Positions 32,298 to 44,837 of a stretch of 64,000 nucleotides of DNA are shown piece after piece. Below the pieces are notes generated by a model. That model saw nothing but the letters and a program-made list of their open reading frames with translations, had not been told where the DNA came from and ran no database searches. The position numbers were made by a program, and so were the translations under genes. The first letter of the stretch is position 1, and every line of letters starts with the position of its first letter. Origin of the DNA: Cryptomeria japonica (taxonomy: Eukaryota > Streptophyta > Pinopsida > Cupressales > Cupressaceae); the NCBI RefSeq assembly GCF_030272615.1, contig NC_081413.1:143566476-143630475 (forward strand), read 5' to 3'.

Positions 32298-35200
32298 TGA
32301 TTCCTTTATCTTGATTAACTCTTTTCAAGGCAAGTCTAATCTTGATTTGATGTGCCTAAACAATACAGTTGACCCTGTCCTTTTACCTGTTTGCATTTGT
32401 TTGCCCTGCACATGAAGATAGCATCTCTGAGATACAAACAAGAATTTCCAAAGTCATCATGAGGAATCACATTGGCTTCAACCCTATCATAGTATTTGGT
32501 ATCAATAGCGGGCTTTAATTTACATTTCTTAGTGACTTGAATCACTAAATTCAATGGATATAGATGTGGATGGTAATGAATTTGCAAATTACGCCTTTAG
32601 CAACTTCACCTTGGATCAGTTTAACGGTGAACCAGAATTGACACATGCATCTACTTTTTCAGTTTTTCTTTATTGATTTGGATATTTTGAAAGAGCTTGC
32701 TCATCTCCTCTTGTTATTGCTTGCTGCTTTAATAGTGGCACAAACCAATTTCTCATATGGATTTGAATTGTCTTCTTATGCATCTCATTTCCATCAACCA
32801 AAGTGATGTCGATTTCATAGTCACCTTTGGTGCAACTATTTGGGTGCAATTTAGGAAGGACACTTTACATTTGTATGACCGTCTCAATACTAATGGCCAC
32901 AATATTTCTTGAATCCTTAGAACAATGTAAGGTCGTGGCATATTTCTTGCATCACCACTGACTTTTGTAGGATTGATTTTTCCATTTTGTTGCTTCCTGG
33001 GCTGGCTGTCGACTAATTTTGCTTAGATGTTCATCCTCGTCTAGCTTCATCTTCAATGTAGTATGCCTATGTAGATGCTTCATTGATATTTGAGGTTTGC
33101 TGTAGATGATTCTTAGCCCTTATGTGTGAGTGCAGTCCTCCAATTTATTTTATTATTATATCTTCTCAATTAAAGTTCAAGTTCATTAACAGTGTTCCTC
33201 TACAGAATTCCAGGGTGTAGTTCTGCATGTTAGGCAGTGGTTTTGGTCATTGTCTTCTATGAATTCACGCTCAACACTTCTTAAAACTTAAAACTATCTC
33301 TAACTGGACTCTCATAGCTTATTCGTTTTCTTCTAGAAGCATTTAGGAGCATGATCCTCCATTTTGAGATGTGCAAAAGAAGTCTTTTGTAACTCACAGA
33401 GCTCATTGCAACTGAAGCAAGCCTTCATTATTGTAAGCCACATATCAATATTCCCAGTATCTATTTGTCCTTTAAAAGCTCTTGAATTTACCTTTTTCTT
33501 AAAAGTTAAAACTTCAAATCAAAGCCTGTTGGATTCCTTTATCTTATTAAAATAATATTGCTATATTGATATAATGGTCATCTTAGTCATTTAGTTAGTA
33601 TTTAGAAACTTCCGTATATGTCTTTCGTCTTTAGTTAGTTTTAGGAAGTTTCCTTTCTGTCATTCATGTTTCTATTCTTGATGGTTTCTGTTAAGGAAAT
33701 ATTTTCTTGTAATTTTCTATATAAAGAGTTTGCCTCTCCTTAATTAATTACAACATTTAATTATCATTTCATATTTGGTTTTACCTTTGTTTATCTTTTA
33801 TTATTCCTTTTTATTCATTACTTATTTAAATTAGTTTCCTTATTTTTCCCTTAGTCATATTCTTTGAGGCAATGTTCTTCCTCTTCAAGTTTCTTGGCAC
33901 AAGCACATACATATTATCCACAGATTTCAGTTTGTTCTCATTGTTTTATGAAACTTTCTCAGGTCTTCATCATGACCCTTAAGTTTCCTGAAGCTTTCAT
34001 GGGTCTTCATCACGAACTCAAAGTTAGCTTACAATGAATCAACTCTTTTTTCCAGTAATTCTTTGTCTTTGTTGGCCCTCTTGCTCACCTTTTGGTTTGA
34101 TGTTGTTGGAATCTTTGATTTGTAAGGTTGCAATCTTTATTTTATCTTTGACTCATAAGGCTGCAATTTCTATAATATGAGATCTCTCGTCTCATATAAA
34201 TTAACACAAGCTATCCACAGTACCCATTTGTTATAAATTCTCTGGTGCTGATATGATATAAATTCTATCATGTTCTAATGTTTGTGGGAAATTTTATAAA
34301 TGTTTATTGTCCTTGATTTAGAGTTAAAATAGATAGAGATTAGAATGCAATTCTGTGTTAATGGAATAAATAATGCTGTAGTTGTGTCAACTTGTGTGTA
34401 AACAAAGTGAAAAAACCAAAGAATCAACAATTGTTAAACTATTAATAGAAATATTTAACTTGGAAATTTCAATATGGGGAAAATCAGCTCGGAGTGGTAA
34501 ATGCCTAGCTTTCCCGCTTTCCTTTGACCAAAAAGCAGTTACAAAGAGTCCAGATAGTAGAGCAAATGCAACAATCACCACAGTGCTATAGTCACTCAGC
34601 TCAATCAGCTACTCACTGCACCAACATTTCTTACTTTTACAACAAATTGAACTCTCCAATTCTCACTGTTGTATTCCAGTGCTCTCTTGGGATTATATTG
34701 TTCTTACATATTAGAAATATCACTGTGTACTAAAGAACTTCCAAGGGTTGAGGTAATCAGTCCTTTTGTTTAGAAAGGTTAAACTGCCATAGGTATTCAA
34801 GACAACCACTATGCTACAATGTAAACTATGATGACACAAATGAAACCACTGTGACACATCAGGAACAGCCACTGCCATATATCAAACCGCCTCACCAATG
34901 GTGCAACTGCGCCCCTGTTGTACCTAGAGGTTTTTGACACTACATGATATTGCATCTTTCATCTTATTATTTGATGGAGTTCTTGGTTGTTTGAAGTAGT
35001 GAACTGTGTTTTGGGTCCTTATGGATTAGTACAATGGAAATTCTTATTGGGGTCATGTGTGGTACAAGTTTGAGAGATCAGATTCCAACCCAGTCTCCTT
35101 TTTGCACCATATATTCAAATGTGTCTCTTTACAAATAATTCTTGAAAGATTTGGGCTTATAATGGGCGTTCAAAGGGAATTTCATACCATCCAGAGTTAG

Positions 35201-37866
35201 GTAGCATCTTTTTCAGTCGGAATTCCCATTTGTTCATCTTTATTTGAGTTGACACTATCTTCAAATCACACCTTATAATTATCCAGCAAATATGGTCATT
35301 CAATATAGTTTTTCACTTCCAAGGGCATGTTTTCACCTGTTTCATCTGTCTCGACATTTACGCAACCTAACTCATGTTTGTGCAGTCTTCACTTTGTATT
35401 CTATGAATTTTGTAGGATGGATTCCAATATAAATGGATGATATGTCTTGACACCATCAACCCAATAGAATGATGCAATCCCAACCCTTAATGTGTTTTAG
35501 GGTTGAAGCACAAGGTTTAGGGTTTACTCTTTAGATTTATGTATTAGATTTCAGTGTAACAAGAATTGGCGATCAGAAAGAAGTTAGGGTGTCCAGTTAA
35601 CCGGTATATATTAATTTAATGATCAATCCTGTCCTCATCTATATGTGATGGCCTTTCAGTTTTAGGCTGTACATTTTGATTCAAATATAGACATGGATGT
35701 GGTGACCTTTCAGCTTCCTTGAAAATATATAAATGGGTTCAAATTAAAGCCAATAAGGAGGGTGTTGTAGGCATATATCTCTTGAGATGAGTTCGTCAAA
35801 CTATGGCATACTTCTCATCTGATGAGTTTGCCAAATTTTATAAGCTCTTTTAAATAGAGTTTCAGGGGTATACATCTCTCCCATGAGTTTGTCCAAACGG
35901 TATGGACTTCTCAAATTCTGAATAAATCGAGGCTTCACGTATTGCTTGTTGTGTGTTTTACAATACCATCAGCACCTTGTTAGTTGTCGTCTTCCAAATT
36001 CATAAAATATTTGGATCAATTAGGTATGATTTAGGGCTGAAAATTCAGGGTTTAAGTTTAGAGTTTATGCAATATGATTTAATTTGGACACATTTAAATC
36101 TGTTGACCAGACTCACAATTCTAGACACATTTATGCAGGTTTACAATGAACACCTTAATATTCTGAACTCAGTTGATGATATTCATGGTCTACTAACGAA
36201 CATCTACCATTGAACATGGGTAATTAAAGGTCTTGGTTCTCAATATAACTAAGATTATATTGTTCACAATTAGAAGTCTAATTTATTCCATAAAATAGTC
36301 AGGCTCTTACAAATTTTCATTATTTATTGAATATTCTGACATTATTCTGAACTTAAATGAAGTGCACTACCTTGGGATTATAAGATGAAATCATTGAAGG
36401 TTTGCATAAGCAAAAAGGCAATGCACTAGGGTGATTGTTTTACAGCTTTTTGTGTTGATGGTTATTTAATATGTTTTGGGGAACATCAACCCATTGCTTC
36501 ATAATATGCAAAGAACAGAAAAATATGGCTAGTAAACTGTCTGACAAACAAATAATTTTGCTTCTCAAAATATAAATTTGGCAAATGTCTTTCAAAGATA
36601 GGTTACTTTTGTGTATACATGAGCTTACACAACATCTGCTGTCAGCATAAAAAAATGCAATTTTCATAGAAAGTGGAAAATTGGGGTAACCGGATTGATT
36701 CTTAGAGGACACAAGGTATATTGAAGTTGGGAATATTCTCGCAATCTATTAGCAAGAGTTCTCCACCTAAAAGGCCAAAAAGGGACAAGAACTTGATATA
36801 TGTTTATTCTCAGCAAATTTATGAACTGTGGTTACTATTTTTCAGTCTTAAAGGAAATGAGTTTTAAGAAAAAATTCAATTGCCAGAATTGTTTAAAGTT
36901 TCTTCTAACAATCGGAGGTCTTAATATTCTTGGTTGAGTAATACCCTAGAAACTTGATGTAATTTCTCATAATAACAATACTTCATAAGAGTTTCTCTTT
37001 CGGGAACTTTCTATTGTATACTGCTGTTCTGTTGAGTCTCATTAACCTACCTTTTGTCATCTGTTTACATAAAAATAATTTCTTTTGTTCTAATCTTTTT
37101 GTTTAAATGGAGTGCCCCATTCATAATGGGAAGCCTGATTCTGAAAAAGCATGATTAAGAAGTCAAGATTGTATCCATGATGTGAGAGAGCACTTCAAAT
37201 GAAAGGAAAGGACGGATGGGATGAGGAGTATAAGTCACAGAAGGATTATTGAAGGTTGGAGACACAATAATGATTGCTCACGATTTTGAAACTGCACAAA
37301 AGTATTATAAAATAATAAAAGAAATACCTTAAATATTAAATCATAGAAATGTCATTCTAAAGAAGGCAAGTCTTCTTTTCTGGTCAACCTTAAACTTGAC
37401 GAGTTTGGTATTTTAGAGAGTTCTATAATTTAGAGTGCCAATCTGAGTCCAATATGTTTGGGCAGCTGTGTAAAGTGCGAGAAAGTAAGGATAGTCAAGA
37501 AATAGCCTTATTAGAGGTATATAGTTGGACTCATCTATGATGCTCAAGTTCACTCTTGAACTCTCACAACTCCCAGTGATGTAGACATTTTCATTAACCA
37601 CTGAAATAATAATAATGTAAACTGCGAACATGTTCGCAAATATCAAAGAAATTTTTGCATTGGGTCAATTGTGAGAAATTCTGTTTCATGAAGTAATGTA
37701 TTGTCCAGACTCCAGGGAATTACTGTGAAGAAATAGGGTTTGGGAGGCCAACTAGTGACCTTTAATTTACAGAGTAGCCTGTGTTGTAGGAAACATCCTG
37801 GTTTCCTTTAGGAAATGCTGTAGAAGCATTCAAAAAATGCTCTTTGTGAAGGAAGATCTCTTCTCT
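32298..37866. other. Long stretch without a recognised gene
   Basis: I found no host gene in 5.5 kb. Minus-strand frames at 32,336-32,587 and 32,753-32,941 lie in the same direction and may be pieces of one decayed coding region, but I do not recognise them. Around 33,560-33,760 a block with a TATA-like CTATATAAAGAG resembles an LTR promoter. Around 35,770-35,940 a phrase with GAGTTTGTCAAA...ATGG...CTTCTCA recurs as a degenerate tandem pair. Several runs near 35,500 contain TTTAGGGTTT. Confidence 0.5.
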
Positions 37867-38080
37867 TTGAGAAACATGTTTCCTTTGCATTCCTCCCATC
37901 CTGGCTGTATTTTTAACTTCTGAAGGAAAACCCAGGGGTTTCAGGCCCACGTCAATTCCACACAGCTACACTAAGTAAAATAAAATAAAGGGAAACATCT
38001 TTCCTTTGCATTCCTTCTGTCTTAACCTGTATTTTGAATTTTTGAGTGAAACCCAGGGGTTGTGGGGGCCATGTAGGTCC
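37867..38080. repeat. Degenerate tandem pair, about 120 bp
   Basis: GAAACATGTTTCCTTTGCATTCC through AAACCCAGGGGTT occurs at about 37,870-37,940 and again, with many changes, at about 37,992-38,062. It could be old duplicated intergenic DNA. Confidence 0.6.
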
Positions 38081-41000
38081 ATTCCTGAAAAGCGAAAAAA
38101 GCAACCCTTCTAAAATTTTATTTTTGAATAAAAACAGATGTGAAAATAGGAGAACAAACTGTAATTTCACAAAAACCATAAAAGTGGGCTTCAAAAGAGC
38201 CCTCTTCTCTCATTTTTTCATTTTGCATTGCAGGTTGCAGGTGTAGATGGTTGACAGAATGCTGATTTTTGAGTAGGGGTTGTTTCTACAACTACTTCTG
38301 AAAGAGGATCTTCTTCAGCTTCTGTACGGACACATCATGATTGATGACTTCTTAAGTGTATATTGTATAGCAGAGTGTGTAGCTTCTCGTGATTCATTGG
38401 TAGCCTGTTGTACAAGGGCTAGTTTTGGGTAACACACTTCATATGTACAATTCCACATTGTGTTCACTTATAATTAGAGAACTGCGGTTTCTATTTTTTT
38501 TGGTGTTAATATTAATCAAATCTAATTGTCTCCAATTATATGCTACTTGAAAAATATTTCTAGAACTTTCCTTTCTCTTAATTTTGGATTGTCAATGACA
38601 ATGTTTTCTCATTGTTCCTGTTTTTGAAAAAATGATTTTGTCACTATTTTGTGCAATTTAGCATGAGCGGATTTCAGTGTCTTACTCAGGTATTTGGAAC
38701 TTTCGCTAGAGAAGATTTGGTACAATAGACTAAATATAATTTCAATCTATTAAATTAATATTAGGAGAAGTATTTTGCTTCTTAAAAGTTGCCTATTGGA
38801 AAGTATCATTTCCTACAAATGCATGCCTAATTGAAGGTTCTTGATTTACAGCATTCCATTGTTTGCATGGGATTGTGGTCTGCAAATGTTTTCAACAGGA
38901 ACTTGTAGTTATCATCTATAAGCATGTTTGTTCTTTTTCTTCGACTTCCCAGCAATTCGATTGAAAAGAGTCCTGAATGTCTAAATGTGCTCAATTGATA
39001 CCATTGGAAGCAATCTCAAATAGAAATTATTTTTTGTTTTATTCCTTTATGTAGTTCTAAAAAGAATTTCCATAACATATTTACACTTAACAGTGTTGTT
39101 CCACATGTGAGTGTCCCCAATATGTGTCAGAATGTTTCTGGTGCTTATTGTTTTTGTTTTTTGTTTTTGGGGGCAGCACCTAGGAACAACTTGATGCTCT
39201 CGGGTCATTGGGGGATGCCATCAATCTTCAGGAAATGTCCTGGGGACTTCCTAATTTGCTCACATCAACAATTGTTTAAAAGATAACATCTTTGTAATAC
39301 TAAAAAATCACCAAGGCACAGTTTCAAACATTTAATTTTTTGACAATTGATAATATGACAATTGCATATTCATGTGTACAATTTTGTATCCATATTGCAA
39401 TTTCAGTCCCAAGAGGAAAAATAGTCCCAGGAGATAAACAAGAGAAACTAACCAATTTAAATTCTTTATGAAAGGGTGGAATGGTTTGGTGGGCTATGGG
39501 CGTAGGAGAATCAGAAAGGGTTCGGTGTGTCTAACTTGGGGTACAATTTACACCTGAGATTGAGCTGATCAGGGTTATGATGCATAGCACCAGTGTGATG
39601 CATGGGCACTAGCGTGTGGGCACATGTTATGTTCGATTTCATAGACTCCTGCAAAGGTGTGGAATAGCTAAGAGGGCCCAAACCACACACACATATATAG
39701 AATCCCAACGTTTCATTATTTTAAATAATCATCTCTCTAGAAAATATAATAAATTGATGCTGTAAGTTAAATAAGTTATTTATATTTATTTTGATATTGC
39801 TGCCAATATTAACTTAAATTTTTCTGATTTTACACTTGAGAAAAACAATTTTACAATCTGCAACTAAAATTAGGATGAATGGGAGATAAGACATCTCATC
39901 ACACGTAAATCTCAAGATGATGATGAAAAAGGGACATGTTACATATGGCAAGCTCAAGTATTAACCCCATGATTTTGTTTATAAACAGAATCAGCAAGTC
40001 GGTCAGCAGCAGTTTGTTCTCTTATCATTTACAATGTCGCGTTCTTATCTATGCTGATGTTGCTCCTTCATGAAAACACGGTTTCTAATTCCCATCGCTG
40101 TCCCTTATCTTCACGTATTTCGATATTGGTCAATCTAGACCATTGAGGTCGCTGCCTTTTCCTTTAGTAAAGTAACGATGAAGTAAAAATATCAATATAT
40201 GGGAAAGGATCGAGTAGTTGAGCGCGTTCCAATTTTTGTGATGGAAGTTGTTGATTTAATATCCTATACTTACTGATTTAATGTCCAATTTTTGTACAAC
40301 ATTGCACCAATAGTTGTATGATAAATACCAATAATTGAATGAAATATACCATTTGTTGTGAAAAGTAACCAATCATGTGATGCCACATCAGCGGCACAAG
40401 TATTGGGGCTCTTTTGCACACCTATTGGTTTCACTCTTTTTTGGGCTGTTTTGGACACATTGGCAAAAAGCATGCTGATGTGGCATCATATTTGATGACG
40501 TGGCCCTGAAACCTTAGTTATAAGCAGGGGACTTGCCAAGTAAGCTGCTGTAAAAAAATCGGAGTCATTTGAAATTTCCACGTAGGATTTTGAGAAGTGC
40601 GAAGTAAGGGTGAACAACTACTGGATCCTTTCACCTATATACATCTACTACTAATGCTCCTCATATATATAAAAACGATAGTCTCTGTTCATACGTCCAT
40701 TACTATCTATTTATTTTGATTCATAACAATCAATAGTAATCCTCACGCTTGAAATATTCCCGAAATGGATGTATTGTTCACTATATATATATATATATCT
40801 CTCTTTGAAGGGCGACATCTCTTAATTATTCTGTGTTCTAAATCTCTCTCTTACTATCTCTCCCTTCTCCTATTCCTGGCCTGTTGATTATTAATCCTAC
40901 TTCCTTATATAACTAGCACGATGGAATGGTTGCATTGCTTAGATATCGAAGGGACGTGTCTCTTCCTAATTTTCCATAGCAATTAGTTTGTTTATCATAA

Positions 41001-42530
41001 GCACGTTCACCATTTAACTATTTGAAACCGCTGTCTTTATTCATGAGATGTGTATGTGATGACCCAACCAACTCCCGTGACACAAGATGTAACTCAGACC
41101 TTTCGATATTAATATCTTATATCAGCATTTGTTATTGTATCATGGCATGTTTAACCTCCGATATTCCAACTATTAACAATACTCTCTAATCTCGTCGGTG
41201 ATTACTATTACCAAGTCATGAGCGGATGTTGGATCTTATGAGTGCCGCGGAATTATTCAAGTGCTTATCCTTTTACCATAACAATTAACAGTTTGATCCA
41301 TGTGTTGCTCCCGATAAATATAGAATAATATTCTCTGTAATAAAATTATATTCTGACCACTAATTAACAATTTCCTCATTTTGTAATTAGCTGCTTAACG
41401 TCTCCCGTAATCGTTGTTTTTCCCCCATTAATTGAATGCTGCCTTACGATACTATCACTCCTGGAATTATTTCCCAATTAATAAGGAATCGTCGTCTTGA
41501 AATATATCTGTTCCTTGTAAATGTCCAGTCTAATTTGCTGTCTTATCGTTGCTTCAAGGAATCGCTTCTAGACTCCTTGTGATTGCTTATTGTTTCTTAT
41601 ATAATCATTTTGCACAATGTCTTAGAGAGAATCGCTGTATTAGGAGTGATATGTCATTCATTAATTACTATTTCTTTTCTTTAATCATTGCTTTCCCTGT
41701 ATGTGTAATAGGTGTATGACAATTATATTTAATTTCTTTTATTTCACTGCATTTCTAATAATCTTTGTCCACATTATAAATGAGACTTTTGTCTTATTGT
41801 TTTTAGTCGGCCATGTCTTGTAATGGCTTTATCATTTATAAAGATAATACAAGAAGCTTTCTTAATATCAACAATATTTGATACATCACAAATTTCTACC
41901 AAATTTTCAAAACCACTCTTTCAATTTATGGAAGGTGGTCAGGTGTCCACAAAATTGCCAGTTAATTGGAATGTTTTGATTTTGATAGCAACTAATTCAA
42001 ATTTTTAGTTTCCAGCAGTATTAGCGGTGAGCCATGTTTGATTCAGTTCAGGTTGTTAACTAGATTCAGTTCTGCTCCTTGATTCAGTAATTTACAGGAC
42101 TATTCTGTATTTTCAGTTATCTAATACAGCTGACATCTTCAGTTTATTTTGATATTTCATATTTGTCTTTGCATTAGACTTCAGAGTTAAATGCTATTGC
42201 GGCATGTGTGAGGCTCTGTTTTTTCAGCTTTATGGGATACTAGACGAATCACAAAGAAAGCAAAAGGGACAAGGAAGAGATGGGAGGGGTGTAAGTGAAT
42301 GCTCCTTCCACAGAAGTCATTGATGAAATTAATGAGCACACAAAGAGTTATATATATGTGTGTGGGGTCAGTGATGTTGGCACAACATGCCTTTCAGTAC
42401 TATATAAAATATTTTTGACTTGGAGCTATGAATCGGTGAGGTCACAAACAGGGGATCTCATTCCCACTTTTATAATGCCAATTAATAATGTGGGCTCAAA
42501 GTCATGAGTGCATTGGATCAGCGAAGGCAT
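38081..42530. other. Long stretch without a recognised gene
   Basis: No gene could be supported. It holds a perfect 15 bp inverted repeat at 40,378/40,474, a TA microsatellite near 40,780, and many T-rich blocks. The 70-codon frame at 42,295-42,507 shows no domain. Confidence 0.5.
40378..40488. repeat. Perfect 15 bp inverted repeat around a 81 bp loop
   Basis: TGATGCCACATCAGC at 40378-40392 is the exact reverse complement of GCTGATGTGGCATCA at 40474-40488. The outer flanks add weaker pairing (AATCATG against TGATGACG-like words). It could be the ends of a small MITE or a hairpin; no target duplication was identified. Confidence 0.7.
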
Positions 42531-42539
42531 ATGTCTACG

Positions 42540-42620
42540 ATCACAATGGCCCTGCAGGGTTTTGAACCTTGGTGGTCACAACAACACCATCAACACTTAA
42601 CAACTAGACTAAGCGAAGAA
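42540..42620 (-). repeat. tRNA-derived SINE head with box A and box B
   Basis: On the minus strand, TAGTCTAGTTGTTAAG (complement of 42596-42611) resembles a tRNA box A, and GGTTCAAAACCC (complement of 42557-42568) resembles box B, at tRNA-like spacing. The wording around them (GTTGTTGTGACCACCAAGGTT) is like the tRNA-related head of plant SINEs such as the Au family. It does not fold as an intact tRNA, and the 3' tail is not clear, so I treat it as a SINE remnant. Confidence 0.55.
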
Positions 42621-42997
42621 CCTCTCTAACGATTGGATATTGCTATCCATGTTTATAATTAATTTTGTTTTTATATTGCTCATTGGTGGCTTTCCCACGA
42701 GTTTTGTTTGTGCCCTATACCAAATGCTATGTAAGTTTCTTGCAGGCCTGCTATTTGTTCTCTAGGTTCCTTGACTAAGTAAATTTTTAAATATCGATTA
42801 CTGTTCATGTTAATACCGCGGTCTTTTCAAGTCGATACTAAGCTTGTTGCGTGTTTAGGTGTGTTTTCTATAGGCTTTAACTTCTCCAGGTTCCTCGACT
42901 CAGTAATTTATATATATTGTTTACTATTCAGTCTTGCTTTCTGATAATACCAACCTAGGTCGTCCTGCAATTCTACCTACAATTCTAAACTCTTGAG

Positions 42998-44765
42998 TTG
43001 TATTGTCACTTTCCCTTTTCATTACCATTTATCCAACTATTAATTAAATTCACATTTAATTAATCGTTTCTCCTTTTTCAACTATTAATTAAATTAATAT
43101 TTAATTAATTCATTGCAACCCCCGTCTTATTAATTAAATAAATTATTCAATTTATTTGATTTAATTCACTTAACCAAATTCAGACCATTAATTAAATAAA
43201 TAAATCATATTTGTTTAATTAAATTTTTTTTCACATTTAAATAAATTAATATTTGTTTAAATCCTCAAAGTCTCCCTCACACATTTAAATAAGTAAACAT
43301 TTCTCTCAAAGTCTTCAAGCATTTAATGCTTTATCCCCCTTTCATTTAAATAAATTAAGATTTATTTAAATAAAATCCAAAATTCACATTCACATTCACA
43401 TTTAAATAAATTAACATTTATTTAAATATCTATCCAAATGCAAGTTGCACCATTTAATTGAAATAAATGATTTTTTTAATTGAAAATCCCAAAATTCTTC
43501 CCACTTGTATTCTCCTACAAAATCCATTTGCACGCAAATCATTTTTAATTAACCAAATCTTATCCTAACCACTGTCACATTCCTAAATAAAAAGAAGTCA
43601 CTTTTCAAAAACTTCCAAAGTCTTCAATAACCCTTAAAGGCTTTATGTCTTGAAATGGTTAACCTTTAAAGTCTTCCAAACCATTAAAGGCTCTTAAATA
43701 ACTATTTATGGTTAACTCACTTTTGACCTTTGGTTAGAAACTTTTTTCTTAACTTTAACCATCCTTTTAATTCATGTGTCTCTTGAAAGCATTTATTACT
43801 TTGATTAAGGTAACCATTTAACCCTTGCACATTCATTTACCCCTTGGATAAAAAGAATATCCATTAACCTAACCCTAACTCAACCCCCTAGGGTAACGAT
43901 AATGTCCCATCGAGCATTTAATGCTCCTTATTTTTCCTCTTAAGCCTCCTCATGTTGACACTTGTCAACATGAGATTGGGTTAAAAGTCTCACATGGATT
44001 GATTATCCTTCAATCCTAACCTCTTTTAAGATTATTCAATTTTAACCATCCAATTCCCTATTTCTTTTATAAATAGTTATCAATCATCCCAGGTTTTTAC
44101 ATTCAGGTTATGCTATTTTCTTGTGTGCAGTTTACAAAGGAGTCTCATTTGCCTCTCTTTTCAAGCTTAAGCATTTAGGAGCATTCTAGTATTGAAATGA
44201 TCATGTTAGCATAACATAATAGCATTATCATAATATGTTAGTTTCTTTATCACAACTTAGCATTATTATAACATTATCATGTTAGGATAGCATATCATAT
44301 TGACATAATCTTCATTTTAATCTCATCATCTTGCACCATATCATAGCTTTTCATATCCATATCATGCTAAGATCTTAGTTGCACTTGCATTTAGATCTTT
44401 TATCATTTGTATCCCTCGTTCTTTAGGTATTCATCCTAGGGATCAAGTTCTCATATAATCTGAGAGTTATCTTCATTTGAAGAATCCTTGGAGATAGAAA
44501 ACAATAGAATAATTTTAGAAGATTGATTGTTTAACTTGTTTGGCTCATTTAATCTCTCTCATGCAATGTTTTATTGGTATACTTGATTGTGTTTTGCTCT
44601 TAATTGCCTAACCGCTCTTTCGGGTACACAGATCCTAAAATGCCTCTATTTTTTCTAGTAATTACTCCCTTTGAATTGTGCTACAAGATTCTGGTTTGTG
44701 TGGAAGGCCGACAACCTTAGTCAAGAGATTTCGGATTTGAGGCTTCCACACTCCATAATGTGATA
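42998..44765 (+). repeat. Probable long LTR, gypsy-like, AT-rich
   Basis: It shares a block of about 150 bp with the LTR-like repeat at 29.4 kb. TTTTATAAATAGTT near 44,060 is a plausible TATA box. Near the right end an inverted pair GTGTGGAAG...CTTCCACAC occurs (44,697 and 44,745). No primer site or partner LTR is seen, so it may be a solo LTR. Ends are estimates. Confidence 0.45.
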
Positions 44766-44837
44766 CAAAAGAGTTGTTTGAAAAACCTTCTAACTTTTTT
44801 TTTTTTAAAGTTCATCTACGGTCTTCATCACTCATAG

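Noticed and set aside
32336-32941. Decayed host or transposon gene on the minus strand
   Set aside because: Two frames lie in series but I cannot recognise any motif in them, so I only mention them in the spacer entry.
42540-42620. Functional tRNA gene
   Set aside because: Box A and B are present but the stems do not pair into a cloverleaf, and the box sequences are off consensus.
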